From Nocardia exalbida NBRC 100660 (GTDB lineage: Bacteria; Actinomycetota; Actinomycetes; Mycobacteriales; Mycobacteriaceae): a DNA stretch of 64,000 nt. Where the stretch lies: contig NZ_BAFZ01000119.1 in assembly GCF_000308575.1 (NCBI RefSeq), positions 186,001 to 250,000 on the forward strand, given 5' to 3'. The position numbers and the translations under genes were made by a program. The notes under the pieces were generated by a model. That model was not told the DNA's origin. It searched no databases and saw only the letters and a program-made list of their open reading frames with translations. Of the stretch, positions 47,645-56,208 are shown piece after piece; position 1 is the first letter of the stretch; each line of letters starts with the position of its first letter.

Positions 47645-49003
47645 ATGCGCAAGTTGGTGGCGCGTCGCGCCGCGGTCAAAGCTGTCGCCATCGCATCGAC
47701 CGTTCTTTTGGCTCCCTTGTTCGGCACGACTACCGCCTCGGCGGTTCCAGAAGCCCCCGCGCAGCTCGCCGCGGACAACCTCCCCCCGGAATTGGTGCAG
47801 GCCATCGCCCGGGATCTGCAGATGACGCCGACGGAGTACCTGGACCGCGCCGCGCGCGCCCAGCAGCTGCGTGACTACGCGCGCGATTTCCGTTCGGAGC
47901 GGCCGGATTCCTTCGCGGGCGCCTGGATCGGCGCCGACGGCAAGCCCGTCATGGCGGTCACCTCGCTGGACGCCGCGAAGATCGTCGCGGCCGACGGCTA
48001 TCAGACCCGGCTCGCCCCCGTCTCGGCGGACAGCCTGGAGGGCTCGCTGGTACAGCTCAACCAGTGGATCACCGGCCTACCGCGGGAGATCTCGCAGGCG
48101 ATCAACTCCGTAGCGATCGACTTCTTGAACAGCCAGCTGGTGCTCAGCGTCGCCAACACCCCCGCGGGCCACATGCTCAACCTGCCCACCCTGCTGGCGA
48201 ACATCAAGGTCATCCTGTCGCCGAACGGCGGAGGCCCGGTCGAGCGCAGGCCGATGGGCGGTGACACCTACATCAGCGCGCCCGGTTCGCTCGCCGACTC
48301 GTCGCTGCGCGCCGTCGACGTGTGCTCGTTCGGGTTCAACAGCATCGACGCGTCCGGCAACGCGCTGAACATCAGTGCGGGCCACTGTGATCCGAACTTG
48401 GGCAAGGGCAATCAGGAGGCGGGCGTCTACCTGCCGAACGTCCGGGACATCCCGGCCAGCCCCGAGCTGGGCACCTTCGTGCGCGCCTCGCTGGGCGGGC
48501 AGTCCGCGCTGGACTACTCGGTGATCAAGCTGAACGAGCGCGCGGTGCGGGCGGGCATGGACCAGCCCTCGGTGCGCGGCGCCAACGGCACCACGCTGGC
48601 GATCACCGGCACCGCCGACCCGATCACCGGCGCGCCGGTCTGCAAGTCCGGTCAGTCATCCACCTTCACCTGCGGTTTCGTCGTGGCCGATCGGGTGGAG
48701 ACCCAGCTCTTCACCGCCGAGGGCGAGAGCAAGACCGTGCGCGGGTTCGCCAGCTCGGCCTGCACCCTCGGCGGCGACAGCGGCGGCGCGATCGTGTCCG
48801 GCACGCTGGCGCTGGGCATCACCAGCGGTTCCAACGCCGCCGACGCGCCGAACTGCAACGAGGCCAATGTCGCTCTGGCGCAGTACGGCGGCACCGCTTC
48901 GCTCGGCATCCCGATCCGGGCGATCCTGGCCGATGTCGACGCCTCCTCGGGCGGCGGTATCGGCAGCGGGATCGCGGTGCGCACACGGCCGAATGCGGGC
49001 TGA
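47645..49003 (+). CDS. Secreted S1 family serine peptidase
   Basis: 452 residues. A signal peptide (~1-33, basic start and Ala-Ser-Ala end) and a pro-region (~35-200) precede a chymotrypsin-fold domain. The triad is readable: His in ISAGHC (~248), Asp in LDYSVI (~290) and Ser in LGGDSGGAIV (~380); several Cys should form disulfides. This resembles the alpha-lytic/streptogrisin type with an N-terminal prodomain. ATG 47645 has GAAGGGA upstream. A paralogue follows 113 bases downstream. Its substrate is unknown. Confidence 0.85.
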   Translation: MRKLVARRAAVKAVAIASTVLLAPLFGTTTASAVPEAPAQLAADNLPPELVQAIARDLQMTPTEYLDRAARAQQLRDYARDFRSERPDSFAGAWIGADGKPVMAVTSLDAAKIVAADGYQTRLAPVSADSLEGSLVQLNQWITGLPREISQAINSVAIDFLNSQLVLSVANTPAGHMLNLPTLLANIKVILSPNGGGPVERRPMGGDTYISAPGSLADSSLRAVDVCSFGFNSIDASGNALNISAGHCDPNLGKGNQEAGVYLPNVRDIPASPELGTFVRASLGGQSALDYSVIKLNERAVRAGMDQPSVRGANGTTLAITGTADPITGAPVCKSGQSSTFTCGFVVADRVETQLFTAEGESKTVRGFASSACTLGGDSGGAIVSGTLALGITSGSNAADAPNCNEANVALAQYGGTASLGIPIRAILADVDASSGGGIGSGIAVRTRPNAG

Positions 49004-49116
49004 GCGCGCGCCCGAATTATGTGGCAATGCACATATCCCCGGTCGACGGGCTATGGGGGGAGTCGAGAACCTCGAGATGAGTAGGCATACCGCGCCAAAC
49101 CCCATATAGTCTGCTC

Positions 49117-50442
49117 ATGCTCCTGCCACGTATAGGACCTCCACGCTCGACTGCGCGACAGACCGTAATCCGAAAGACAGTGATCGCCGCCTCGGCGGCG
49201 ATACTGCTGTTCGGACCCACTGCGGCGGTAGCGACGGCTCAGCCGGACCAGGCTCCCGGCCTCCCCGCCGAACTGATCGCCGCGGTGACTCGCGATCTGA
49301 AGATCTCGCCCGACGAGTACCTGCACCGCGCGGAGCTGGCGCAGCAGGTGGCCGCGTTCGCCACCACCGCCCAGCGGCAGTACCCGGCCGTGTTCGCCGG
49401 CTCCTGGCTGGACGACGCGGGCAAGGCGGTCGTGGCACTGGCCCAGGGTCCCGGCGCCGACGATGCGAAGAAGGCGGCCGAGTCGGCCGGTTTCGAGGTC
49501 CGCAACGTCGCCAAGAGCGAAGCGGCCCTGCGTGGCGAGAAGAGCGCGTTCGAGCGCTGGCTGGAGGGCCAGCCCGAGGCGGTGCGGTCGCTGGTGCGCG
49601 GCGCGGTGGTCGACACCGTGAACAACACGATCGCGGTGCGTGTCGACCAGGCGGGCCTGCCGATGCCGAACTTCATCGACCCGGCGCGCGTCATCGTGAT
49701 GGCCCCGCCCGTGGCGGGCGAGCAGGGCACCCTGCAGGCCGGTGAGATCGCCGGAGACGCGCGCGGCGCACTCGCGGGCGGCGACGGCTTCGCCTCGGTC
49801 GCCGGACGCAGCTCGCTGCGCTGCTCGCTCGGCTTCAACGGCACCGACCGCAACGGCAACACGGTGAACATCACCGCGGGCCACTGCAACCCCGACATCC
49901 CGTCCGCGGGCAGCGGCAACGCCGCGGGCGTGTACGAGATGAACGGCGACCGCCTCGGCGGTCAGCTCGGCGTCTTCCAGAAGTCGGTGCTCGGCGAGCA
50001 GGACTACTCGATCATCCGGGTCAACGACCAGGCCAAGGACCGGTTCGCCAACAACGGCGTCCGTGCGCCCGGCGCGGCTCCGATCGCCGTCGACGGCGTG
50101 GCGACTCCGGTCGTCGGCGCCCCGGTGTGCAAGTCCGGTGCGCGCACCGGCTTCAGCTGCGGCGTCGTCAACGCCGTCGACCAGACCGTGCAGGTCGGCG
50201 ACCGGGAGCTCACCCAGAGCTTCTCGGCCAACATCTGCGCGCTGCCCGGCGACAGCGGCGGCCCGATCGTCACCGGCCGCCTGGCGCTCGGCATCTCCAG
50301 CGCGTCGTCGGTGGCGGACTACCCGATCTGCGAGATCCCGAATCTGATCGGCGCTCTGACCGGCAACGTGCCGCAGCTGTTCGCACAGCCGGTGCACGTG
50401 GTGCTCTCGGACAACCCGGGGCTGCGCGTACGCACCAACTGA
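49117..50442 (+). CDS. Secreted S1 family serine peptidase, paralogue
   Basis: 441 residues, homologous to the preceding gene throughout: signal peptide (~18-42), pro-region and S1 domain with NITAGHC (His), QDYSIIRV (Asp) and LPGDSGGPIV (Ser). The pro-regions share PPELVQAIARDLQMTPTEYL versus PAELIAAVTRDLKISPDEYL. Tandem duplication is clear. ATG 49117 is the only reasonable start although no ribosome site is obvious; a CATATAGT element directly upstream could be a -10 for a leaderless-like transcript. A hairpin terminator closes the gene. Confidence 0.84.
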   Translation: MLLPRIGPPRSTARQTVIRKTVIAASAAILLFGPTAAVATAQPDQAPGLPAELIAAVTRDLKISPDEYLHRAELAQQVAAFATTAQRQYPAVFAGSWLDDAGKAVVALAQGPGADDAKKAAESAGFEVRNVAKSEAALRGEKSAFERWLEGQPEAVRSLVRGAVVDTVNNTIAVRVDQAGLPMPNFIDPARVIVMAPPVAGEQGTLQAGEIAGDARGALAGGDGFASVAGRSSLRCSLGFNGTDRNGNTVNITAGHCNPDIPSAGSGNAAGVYEMNGDRLGGQLGVFQKSVLGEQDYSIIRVNDQAKDRFANNGVRAPGAAPIAVDGVATPVVGAPVCKSGARTGFSCGVVNAVDQTVQVGDRELTQSFSANICALPGDSGGPIVTGRLALGISSASSVADYPICEIPNLIGALTGNVPQLFAQPVHVVLSDNPGLRVRTN

Positions 50443-50454
50443 CCGCAGGACCGC

Positions 50455-50490
50455 GAAAAGGCCGGCAGCTGTTGAGCTGTCGGCCTTTTC
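50455..50490 (+). terminator. Terminator after the peptidase pair
   Basis: GAAAAGGCCGGCAGCT-GTTG-AGCTGTCGGCCTTTTC: 16-base arms with one mismatch and a 4-base loop, ending in TTTTC. It is 13 bases past the stop and looks like an intrinsic terminator. Confidence 0.85.
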
Positions 50491-50580
50491 GCCGTCTCAG
50501 GGTCCTTCCACTGCCCTTGCGCGGCCTCCCGGGCGGGAAACGCCGCATGGAGTGCGGTGGTGGTCCGGCATTCTGGTCGC

Positions 50581-51468
50581 ATGTGTTTGGTGTTGATCGG
50601 CTGGCGCGCGCATCCGGATTACCGGTTGATCGTGGCCGCCAACCGGGACGAGTTCTACACTCGGCCGACCGAGTCCATGCGCTGGTGGCCGGAGGCGCCC
50701 GGCCTGCTCGCCGGACGCGACACCGGAGCCCCCGGCCGCGCCGAGGGCGAACCTCCCGGCACCTGGCTCGGCTTGAGCACCCAGCCGCACGGCAACAACC
50801 GCTTCGCGACCGTCACGAACGTGCGCGATCCCGCCGATCAACGCCTCGATGCCCGCTCCCGCGGCGCGCTGCTGATGGATTTCCTGCGCGGCGCCGCCGA
50901 CCGCGGTACGGCCGGGGAGTTCCCCGGGCCGGAGAAATACGTCCTCGACGTCGCCGCCGCTCCCGACGACTACAACGGCTACAACTTGGTCGTGTCCGAC
51001 CTGCGCACGCTGTGGTGGCATTCCAATCGCAGCGCCGCGGAACCGAGCGAACTCGCTCCGGGCTTCCACGGGCTCTCCAACGGCACGTTCGTCACGTCCG
51101 GGGGTCCGAGTCCGGGGGAAGAGGATCTGAGCGCCCCACAGCCCATCTGGCCCAAAGTCCGGGCGGGCCTGACCGGGCTGCGCGAGATCGTGCGAACCGA
51201 TCCCGGCGCGGTGGACCGCTACTTCGAGGTGCTGGCCGACCGGACCGAAGCCCCCGACGAGCGGTTGCCGCGGACCGGGGTCCCGCACGAGCTGGAGCGG
51301 GCGCTCTCGGCGAGATTCGTCGCGCACACCGTGCACGGCACCAGAGCGAGCACGGTGCTGGTGGTCGGCGAGGACGGGACGTTCGAAATGGTCGAGCGCT
51401 CGTTCGGCAGGATGGGCGAGGACCTGGGCGAGGTCGTCGTCCGCGGCCTGCTCGATCTCACCGGCTGA
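50581..51468 (+). CDS. NRDE (TANGO2-like) family protein
   Basis: 295 residues. The family signature appears at the N-terminus: MCLVLIGWRAHPDY followed by VAANRDEFYTRPT; further on are GTWLGLSTQPHGNNRFATVTN and LSNGTF. Cys2 becomes the first residue after Met removal, as in N-terminal nucleophile hydrolases. TANGO2 members have been linked to haem handling and to cytosolic lipid metabolism; the role here is undefined. ATG 50581 is fixed by the MC motif. Confidence 0.88.
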   Translation: MCLVLIGWRAHPDYRLIVAANRDEFYTRPTESMRWWPEAPGLLAGRDTGAPGRAEGEPPGTWLGLSTQPHGNNRFATVTNVRDPADQRLDARSRGALLMDFLRGAADRGTAGEFPGPEKYVLDVAAAPDDYNGYNLVVSDLRTLWWHSNRSAAEPSELAPGFHGLSNGTFVTSGGPSPGEEDLSAPQPIWPKVRAGLTGLREIVRTDPGAVDRYFEVLADRTEAPDERLPRTGVPHELERALSARFVAHTVHGTRASTVLVVGEDGTFEMVERSFGRMGEDLGEVVVRGLLDLTG

Positions 51469-51474
51469 AACGAG

Positions 51475-51508
51475 CGGCGGCCCGCCCTCCGAGGAGAGCG
51501 GGCCGCCG
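51475..51508. terminator. Hairpin between convergent genes
   Basis: CGGCGGCCCGC (51475-51485) and GCGGGCCGCCG (51498-51508) form a perfect 11-bp stem with a 12-base loop, placed between the NRDE stop and the convergent secreted-protein stop at 51539; likely to serve both strands. Confidence 0.7.
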
Positions 51509-51538
51509 TGATCCGACGATCGGGGTGGGACCGAAGGC

Positions 51539-52246
51539 TTAGTTCGGCTTGTCCGCCCACTTCGTGGTGCCCTCCGGCGCCTGCAGCGTGTTGATCAGGT
51601 CGATCCCCGCGACAGCCAGCATGGGGCCACCGACCGCCACGGTGCCGAGGATGCCGCCGATGCCCGCGCCCGCGATCGCGGCCGGGATGCAGCCGACGCC
51701 GAGGAACGGCAGGCCGAGGATGCAGCCGATCACCGCACCGCCGATGACACCGATCGCGGTGCCGAGGAAGCCGCCGACCGCGGTCGCGATGCCGAACTGG
51801 CTGGCGAACTCGTTCTGCGCGCGCTGGTTCTCGATCGGCGAGGCGATCGGCTGCGCGACGACGTTGACGGCGTTGGCCGGCTTGTCCTTGGGCACGGCGA
51901 CACTCTGGTCAGGCGTCAGCTCCAAGACGGTGTTGTCGTCCTTCACCACCGGCTTCACCGGAACGACGGTGTCGGCGACCTTGAAGGCGATCGGCAGCGT
52001 GAGGACCGCGTTGCCCTGCGAGTCCTTGACCCGGTAGACGTCGTCTTCCTTGACGTCCTCGGAGGATTTCGCCAGCTCGAAAGTTCCCCCCTTGAGCGTC
52101 GTCACGACGGTCTTCTCCACAAGCTTGACCGAGTACCGGATGGGGTCGGCGGCGGCCGGGTCGGCATCGGCATGGGCGGTCCCCAACCCGATGGTCATCG
52201 CACCGATGACCATCGCGGCCGCCGCGGTGGTTCTGCGGAATTTCAT
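51539..52246 (-). CDS. Secreted protein with glycine-zipper hydrophobic segment
   Basis: 235 residues: signal peptide (~1-26, cleavage near AHA-DAD), a charged middle domain (~30-125) and a C-terminal hydrophobic region (~148-215) with repeated small residues (GGFLGTAIGVIGGAVIGCIL, AIAGAGIGGILGTVAVGG), typical of glycine zippers that pack helices in membranes. Two Cys flank this region. Such exported proteins are frequent in Nocardia, without known function. ATG 52246 starts the signal peptide. Confidence 0.78.
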   Translation of the reverse strand: MKFRRTTAAAAMVIGAMTIGLGTAHADADPAAADPIRYSVKLVEKTVVTTLKGGTFELAKSSEDVKEDDVYRVKDSQGNAVLTLPIAFKVADTVVPVKPVVKDDNTVLELTPDQSVAVPKDKPANAVNVVAQPIASPIENQRAQNEFASQFGIATAVGGFLGTAIGVIGGAVIGCILGLPFLGVGCIPAAIAGAGIGGILGTVAVGGPMLAVAGIDLINTLQAPEGTTKWADKPN

Positions 52247-52520
52247 TCAGTTTCCAATCCATCATCAGGTCGTACGTCACCACTGGTCTTCAACACGCGA
52301 GAGCTCTATCCAGCACATCCGGGTGTCGGCTCCGGATCCTCCCCGAGCGGTGCGAAGACGGTCGCAGTGATCAGAACGTCGTGAGCCTAATAGAAGGCCG
52401 CGTTTTAAGCGAGATCCCTTATCAGCCATGGGGACTAAGCCAATCCTTACCGACTGGCCGGGATGCTTCGACGTTTACGGTGGTGAACAACCGGCCAGCA
52501 GGCGGATCGGTGCGAATTAC

Positions 52521-52536
52521 TGTGACATTGATCACA
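52521..52536 (+). promoter_or_regulatory. CRP-type operator
   Basis: TGTGA-CATTGA-TCACA is a perfect match to the CRP/GlxR consensus TGTGA-N6-TCACA. It lies 171 bases upstream of the Fe-S reductase ATG in the 460-base gap 52247-52706. Control by a cAMP-responsive CRP-family protein is inferred. Confidence 0.7.
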
Positions 52537-52609
52537 GGTAAATAATGGGTCAAGCCCCAGCATATGGGGCTATAGCCGAAAAGCCGATCGTACGATGGAC
52601 ATGGTTGTT

Positions 52610-52633
52610 ACTGGCGGGTAACTTACTGCCAGT
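52610..52633 (+). promoter_or_regulatory. Inverted repeat upstream of the Fe-S reductase
   Basis: ACTGGC-N12-GCCAGT, a perfect 6-base inverted repeat, 74 bases before the reductase start and next to TAGGAT, a possible -10. It may be an operator for a TetR/GntR-type regulator; no binding protein is identified. Confidence 0.4.
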
Positions 52634-52706
52634 TAGGATACGAGCGAACCGAGGCGGTAGCGGAAACCAACCGCAACTCGGGGTGCCTCTAAAGAAAGGT
52701 CGCGAC

Positions 52707-55700
52707 ATGAATGCCCTGACAGTGACGCTGGGCACGATTGGGGCGGCGCTCAGCCTCCTGTGTTGGGCGTCGTTCATCGGCGGCGTCCGCAATATCGCGC
52801 GCGCCATCATGATCGGACAGCCCGCTCCGGATCGTTGGCGGCCCTTCTTCCCGCGCTTCAAGCAGATGATCGTGGAGTTCCTCGCGCATACGCGCATGAA
52901 CAAATTCCGCACCGTCGGCTGGGCGCACTGGCTGGTGATGATCGGCTTCATCGGCGGCACCATGCTGTGGTTCGAGGCGTACGGGCAGACCTTCGACCCG
53001 GCGTTCCACTGGCCGATCATCGGCGATCTGGCGATCTACCACCTGTGGGACGAGATCCTCGGCATCGGCACCGTGGTCGGCATCCTGACGCTGATCACCC
53101 TGCGCCAGCTCAATCACCCCCGGCTGCCCGAGCGGCTCTCCCGCTTCAGCGGTTCCAAGTTCGCCCCGGCCTACGTCATCGAGGCGATCGTGCTGCTCGA
53201 GGGCCTTGGCATGATCTTCGTGAAGGCGGGCAAGATCGCCGCCTACGGCCACTCGGACCCGGCCACCGACTTCTTCACCATGCAGGTGGCGAAGCTGCTG
53301 CCCGCGAACACCACGATGGTGGCGCTGTTCGCCTTCGTGAAGCTGATGTCCGGCATGGCGTTCCTGTACTTCGTCGGCCGCAACGTCACCTGGGGCGTGG
53401 CCTGGCACCGCTTCTCGGCCTTCCCGAACATCTACTTCAAGCGGGAAGAGGACGGCGGCGTCGCGCTGGGCCCGGCCAAGCCGATGATGTCGAAGGGCAA
53501 GCCGGTCGACATGGAGACCGCGGACCCGGATACCGACACCTTCGGGGCGGGCCGGATCGAGGACTTCTCCTGGAAGGGCTGGCTGGACTTCACCACCTGC
53601 ACCGAGTGCGGTCGCTGCCAGTCGCAGTGCCCCGCGTGGAACACCGGCAAGCCGCTGTCGCCGAAGCTGCTGATCATGTCGCTGCGCGACCACGGTTACG
53701 CGAAGGCCCCCTACCTGCTGGCCGGCGGCCGCAAGGACATGGGCGGCGACGAGGTCGGCCTGGTCGACGCCGAGGGCAACCCGGACGAGGCAAAGCTGGC
53801 CAAGATCTCCGAGGCCGCCAAGGCCGAGGCCGAGCGGCCGCTGGTCGGCGGCGCGGACGTGAACGGCATCATCGATCCCGAGGTGCTGTGGAGCTGCACC
53901 ACCTGCGGCGCGTGCGTGGAGCAGTGCCCGGTGGACATCGAGCACGTCGACCACATCATCGACATGCGCCGCTACCAGGTGCTGATCGAGTCGGAGTTCC
54001 CGTCCGAGCTCGCCGGCCTGTTCAAGAACCTGGAGAACAAGGGCAACCCCTGGGGCCAGAACGCCAAGGACCGGCTCAACTGGATCAACGAGCTCGATTT
54101 CCAGATCCCGGTCTTCGGTCAGGACGCCGACAGCTTCGACGGCTACGACTACCTGTTCTGGGTCGGCTGCGCGGGCGCCTACGAGGACCGCGCCAAGAAG
54201 ACCACCAAGGCGGTCGCCGAGTTGCTGGCCACCGCGGGCGTGAAGTTCATGGTGCTCGGCGCGGAGGAGACCTGCACCGGTGACTCCGCTCGTCGCGCGG
54301 GCAACGAGTTCCTGTTCCAGCAGCTGGCCCAGCAGAACATCGAGCTGCTGAACTCGGTGTTCGAGGGCGTCGAGGATCGCAAGAAGAAGATCGTCGTCAC
54401 CTGTGCGCACTGCTTCAACGCGCTGAACAACGAGTACCCGCAGGTCGGCGGCAGCTACGAGGTCGTGCACCACACCCAGCTGCTCAACCGCCTGGTGCGG
54501 CAGAAGCAGCTGATCCCGGTGGCGTCGGTGTCGCAGAACGTCACCTACCACGACCCCTGCTACCTCGGCAGGCACAACAAGATCTACAACGCGCCGCGTG
54601 AGCTGATGGCCGCGGCCGGTTCGAACCTGGTCGAGATGCCCCGCCACGGCGAGCGGTCCATGTGCTGTGGCGCCGGTGGCGCGCGGATGTGGATGGAAGA
54701 GCAACTCGGCAAGCGCGTCAACATCGACCGGGTCGACGAGGCGCTGACCACCTCGCCCGCGAAGATCGCGACCGGCTGCCCGTTCTGCCGCGTGATGCTC
54801 ACCGACGGCGTCACCGCGCGCCAGGAGAAGGGCGAAGGCGAAGGCGTCGAGGTGGTGGACGTCGCGCAGCTGATGCTGGACGCCATCGAGCGCGTCGAGC
54901 CCGCGGTGCTGACCGAGAACCTGACCGTCATCCAGGAACCCAAGGCGCCCGAAGCGGAACCCGAGCCGGAGCCCGAACCCGCCCCGGCCGCCGAAGCCCC
55001 CGCACCGGCCGAGGCCGCGCCCGCCGGCGGCGGTCTGGCGATGAAGGGCCCCGCGAAAGCACCCGGCGGCGGTGGTCTGGCCATGAAGGGCCCGGCCAAG
55101 GCACCCGGCGGCCTCGGAATGAAGGGCGCGGCGAAAGCGCCCGGCGCGAAGGCTGCGGCCGCGGAACCGGCGGAGACCGAGGCCACCTCGGCGCCCGCCG
55201 CTCCGGCCAAGGGTCTCGCCATGAAGGGTCCGGCGAAAGCGCCCGGTGGTCTGGGGATGAAGGGCGGAGCCAAGGCGCCCGGCGCCAAGGCTGCCGCGGC
55301 CCCCGCCGCCGAATCCGCGCCCGCGGCCGAGGCAGCCGAGACCGAGGCTCCCGCGGCCGAGCCGGTCAAGGGGCTGGGTATGAAGGGCGCCGCCAAGGCG
55401 CCCGGTGGTGGTCTCGCGATGAAGGGTGCGGCCAAGGCGCCGGGCGCCAAGGCGTCCGCTGCACCGGCGGCCGAGGCAGCGCCCGAAACCGCCGCCGAAC
55501 CGGCTGAAGCCGAGTCGGCCGAAACCGGGCCCGCCGAGACCAAGCCCACGGTGCCCGCCAAGGGTCTGGCCATGAAGTCCGGCTTCAAGCGGCCCGGCGC
55601 CAAGGCCCCCGGTAAGCCTGCCGCGGCTTCCGCGGCGTCGGCCCCGGCGGACGCGGCTCCCGCCGAACCGGCTTCGACGGAGCAGGCTCCCGCCGCGGAG

Positions 55701-55850
55701 ACTCCTGCGGCGCAGGACGAACCGGCTGCCGAGCCGGAGCAATCCAACGGCGTGAGCGGCAACGGCGCATCCGAAGCCGCGCCGCCCGCCGCCAAGCCCG
55801 GCGGTCTCGGTTTCAAGGCCGGTGCGAAGGCGCCGGGCCGGAAGAACTGA
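52707..55850 (+). CDS. Rv0338c-like membrane Fe-S oxidoreductase with repeat tail
   Basis: 1047 residues. An N-terminal membrane module of about five helices (~1-250, NarI-like with His residues) precedes two 4Fe-4S motifs (CTECGRCQSQCP ~295 and CTTCGACVEQCP ~395), then a CCG domain with two Cys-Cys-Gly type clusters (CAHCFNALNNEYP, CCGAGGARMW, ATGCPFC). This is the heterodisulfide-reductase D/GlpC-like family; the M. tuberculosis homologue is required for growth. The last ~300 residues are Ala/Pro/Glu-rich with about nine copies of GLxMKGxAKAPG. ATG 52707 has AAAGGT upstream. It probably passes electrons between quinone and a cytoplasmic partner. Confidence 0.88.
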   Translation: MNALTVTLGTIGAALSLLCWASFIGGVRNIARAIMIGQPAPDRWRPFFPRFKQMIVEFLAHTRMNKFRTVGWAHWLVMIGFIGGTMLWFEAYGQTFDPAFHWPIIGDLAIYHLWDEILGIGTVVGILTLITLRQLNHPRLPERLSRFSGSKFAPAYVIEAIVLLEGLGMIFVKAGKIAAYGHSDPATDFFTMQVAKLLPANTTMVALFAFVKLMSGMAFLYFVGRNVTWGVAWHRFSAFPNIYFKREEDGGVALGPAKPMMSKGKPVDMETADPDTDTFGAGRIEDFSWKGWLDFTTCTECGRCQSQCPAWNTGKPLSPKLLIMSLRDHGYAKAPYLLAGGRKDMGGDEVGLVDAEGNPDEAKLAKISEAAKAEAERPLVGGADVNGIIDPEVLWSCTTCGACVEQCPVDIEHVDHIIDMRRYQVLIESEFPSELAGLFKNLENKGNPWGQNAKDRLNWINELDFQIPVFGQDADSFDGYDYLFWVGCAGAYEDRAKKTTKAVAELLATAGVKFMVLGAEETCTGDSARRAGNEFLFQQLAQQNIELLNSVFEGVEDRKKKIVVTCAHCFNALNNEYPQVGGSYEVVHHTQLLNRLVRQKQLIPVASVSQNVTYHDPCYLGRHNKIYNAPRELMAAAGSNLVEMPRHGERSMCCGAGGARMWMEEQLGKRVNIDRVDEALTTSPAKIATGCPFCRVMLTDGVTARQEKGEGEGVEVVDVAQLMLDAIERVEPAVLTENLTVIQEPKAPEAEPEPEPEPAPAAEAPAPAEAAPAGGGLAMKGPAKAPGGGGLAMKGPAKAPGGLGMKGAAKAPGAKAAAAEPAETEATSAPAAPAKGLAMKGPAKAPGGLGMKGGAKAPGAKAAAAPAAESAPAAEAAETEAPAAEPVKGLGMKGAAKAPGGGLAMKGAAKAPGAKASAAPAAEAAPETAAEPAEAESAETGPAETKPTVPAKGLAMKSGFKRPGAKAPGKPAAASAASAPADAAPAEPASTEQAPAAETPAAQDEPAAEPEQSNGVSGNGASEAAPPAAKPGGLGFKAGAKAPGRKN

Positions 55851-55869
55851 GCCTGAGAACAACTCGACA

Positions 55870-55909
55870 ACGACTCGGCCGGGTCCAGAAATGGACCCGG
55901 CCGAGTCGT
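55870..55909 (+). terminator. Perfect 17-bp hairpin after the Fe-S reductase
   Basis: ACGACTCGGCCGGGTCC (55870-55886), loop AGAAAT, then GGACCCGGCCGAGTCGT (55893-55909). It starts 19 bases after the stop. No U-run follows, but the stem is long and perfect. Confidence 0.8.
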
Positions 55910-55967
55910 GTCGCCGACGACCGGTTGCGCCCCGGCATCCGGTCGGTATCTTGATCGGCCGATGTCA

Positions 55968-55996
55968 GATATCATGTTTAGTGAGATTTTGATATC
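55968..55996 (+). promoter_or_regulatory. VapBC operator candidate
   Basis: GATATCA-N15-TGATATC is a perfect 7-base inverted repeat directly upstream of vapB. Its right arm abuts the ribosome site AGGAGG (55997-56002). VapBC complexes repress their own promoters through such repeats. Confidence 0.6.
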
Positions 55997-56007
55997 AGGA
56001 GGTGACG

Positions 56008-56208
56008 ATGTCACGCACACTGATCGACATCGATGACGAGGCTCTTTCGCTCGCTGCCGAAGAACTGGGGACGAAAACCAAGGTCGCCACTGTCAATGCC
56101 GCATTGCGTGAAGTCGCCAACCGACGTGCGGTCTGGAAGATGCTCCAGCAGCTTCGCGGCAGCGAGACGGATCTCTCAGCCGAGGCGATGAAAGGAGCTT
56201 GGCACTGA
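56008..56208 (+). CDS. vapB: VapB-type antitoxin
   Basis: 66 residues. The N-terminal ribbon-helix-helix (SRTLIDIDDEALSLAAEELG, then TKVATVNAALREVANRRA) matches the DUF2191/VapB group, and the C-terminal Trp-containing stretch should thread into the toxin. ATG 56008 follows AGGAGG by five bases. The stop overlaps the toxin start region, as usual for toxin-antitoxin pairs. Confidence 0.85.
   Translation: MSRTLIDIDDEALSLAAEELGTKTKVATVNAALREVANRRAVWKMLQQLRGSETDLSAEAMKGAWH

Noticed and set aside
52689..55862. A long minus-strand frame opposite the Fe-S reductase
   Set aside because: Shadow of a GC-rich gene; the plus strand has Cys motifs and membrane helices that cannot be chance.
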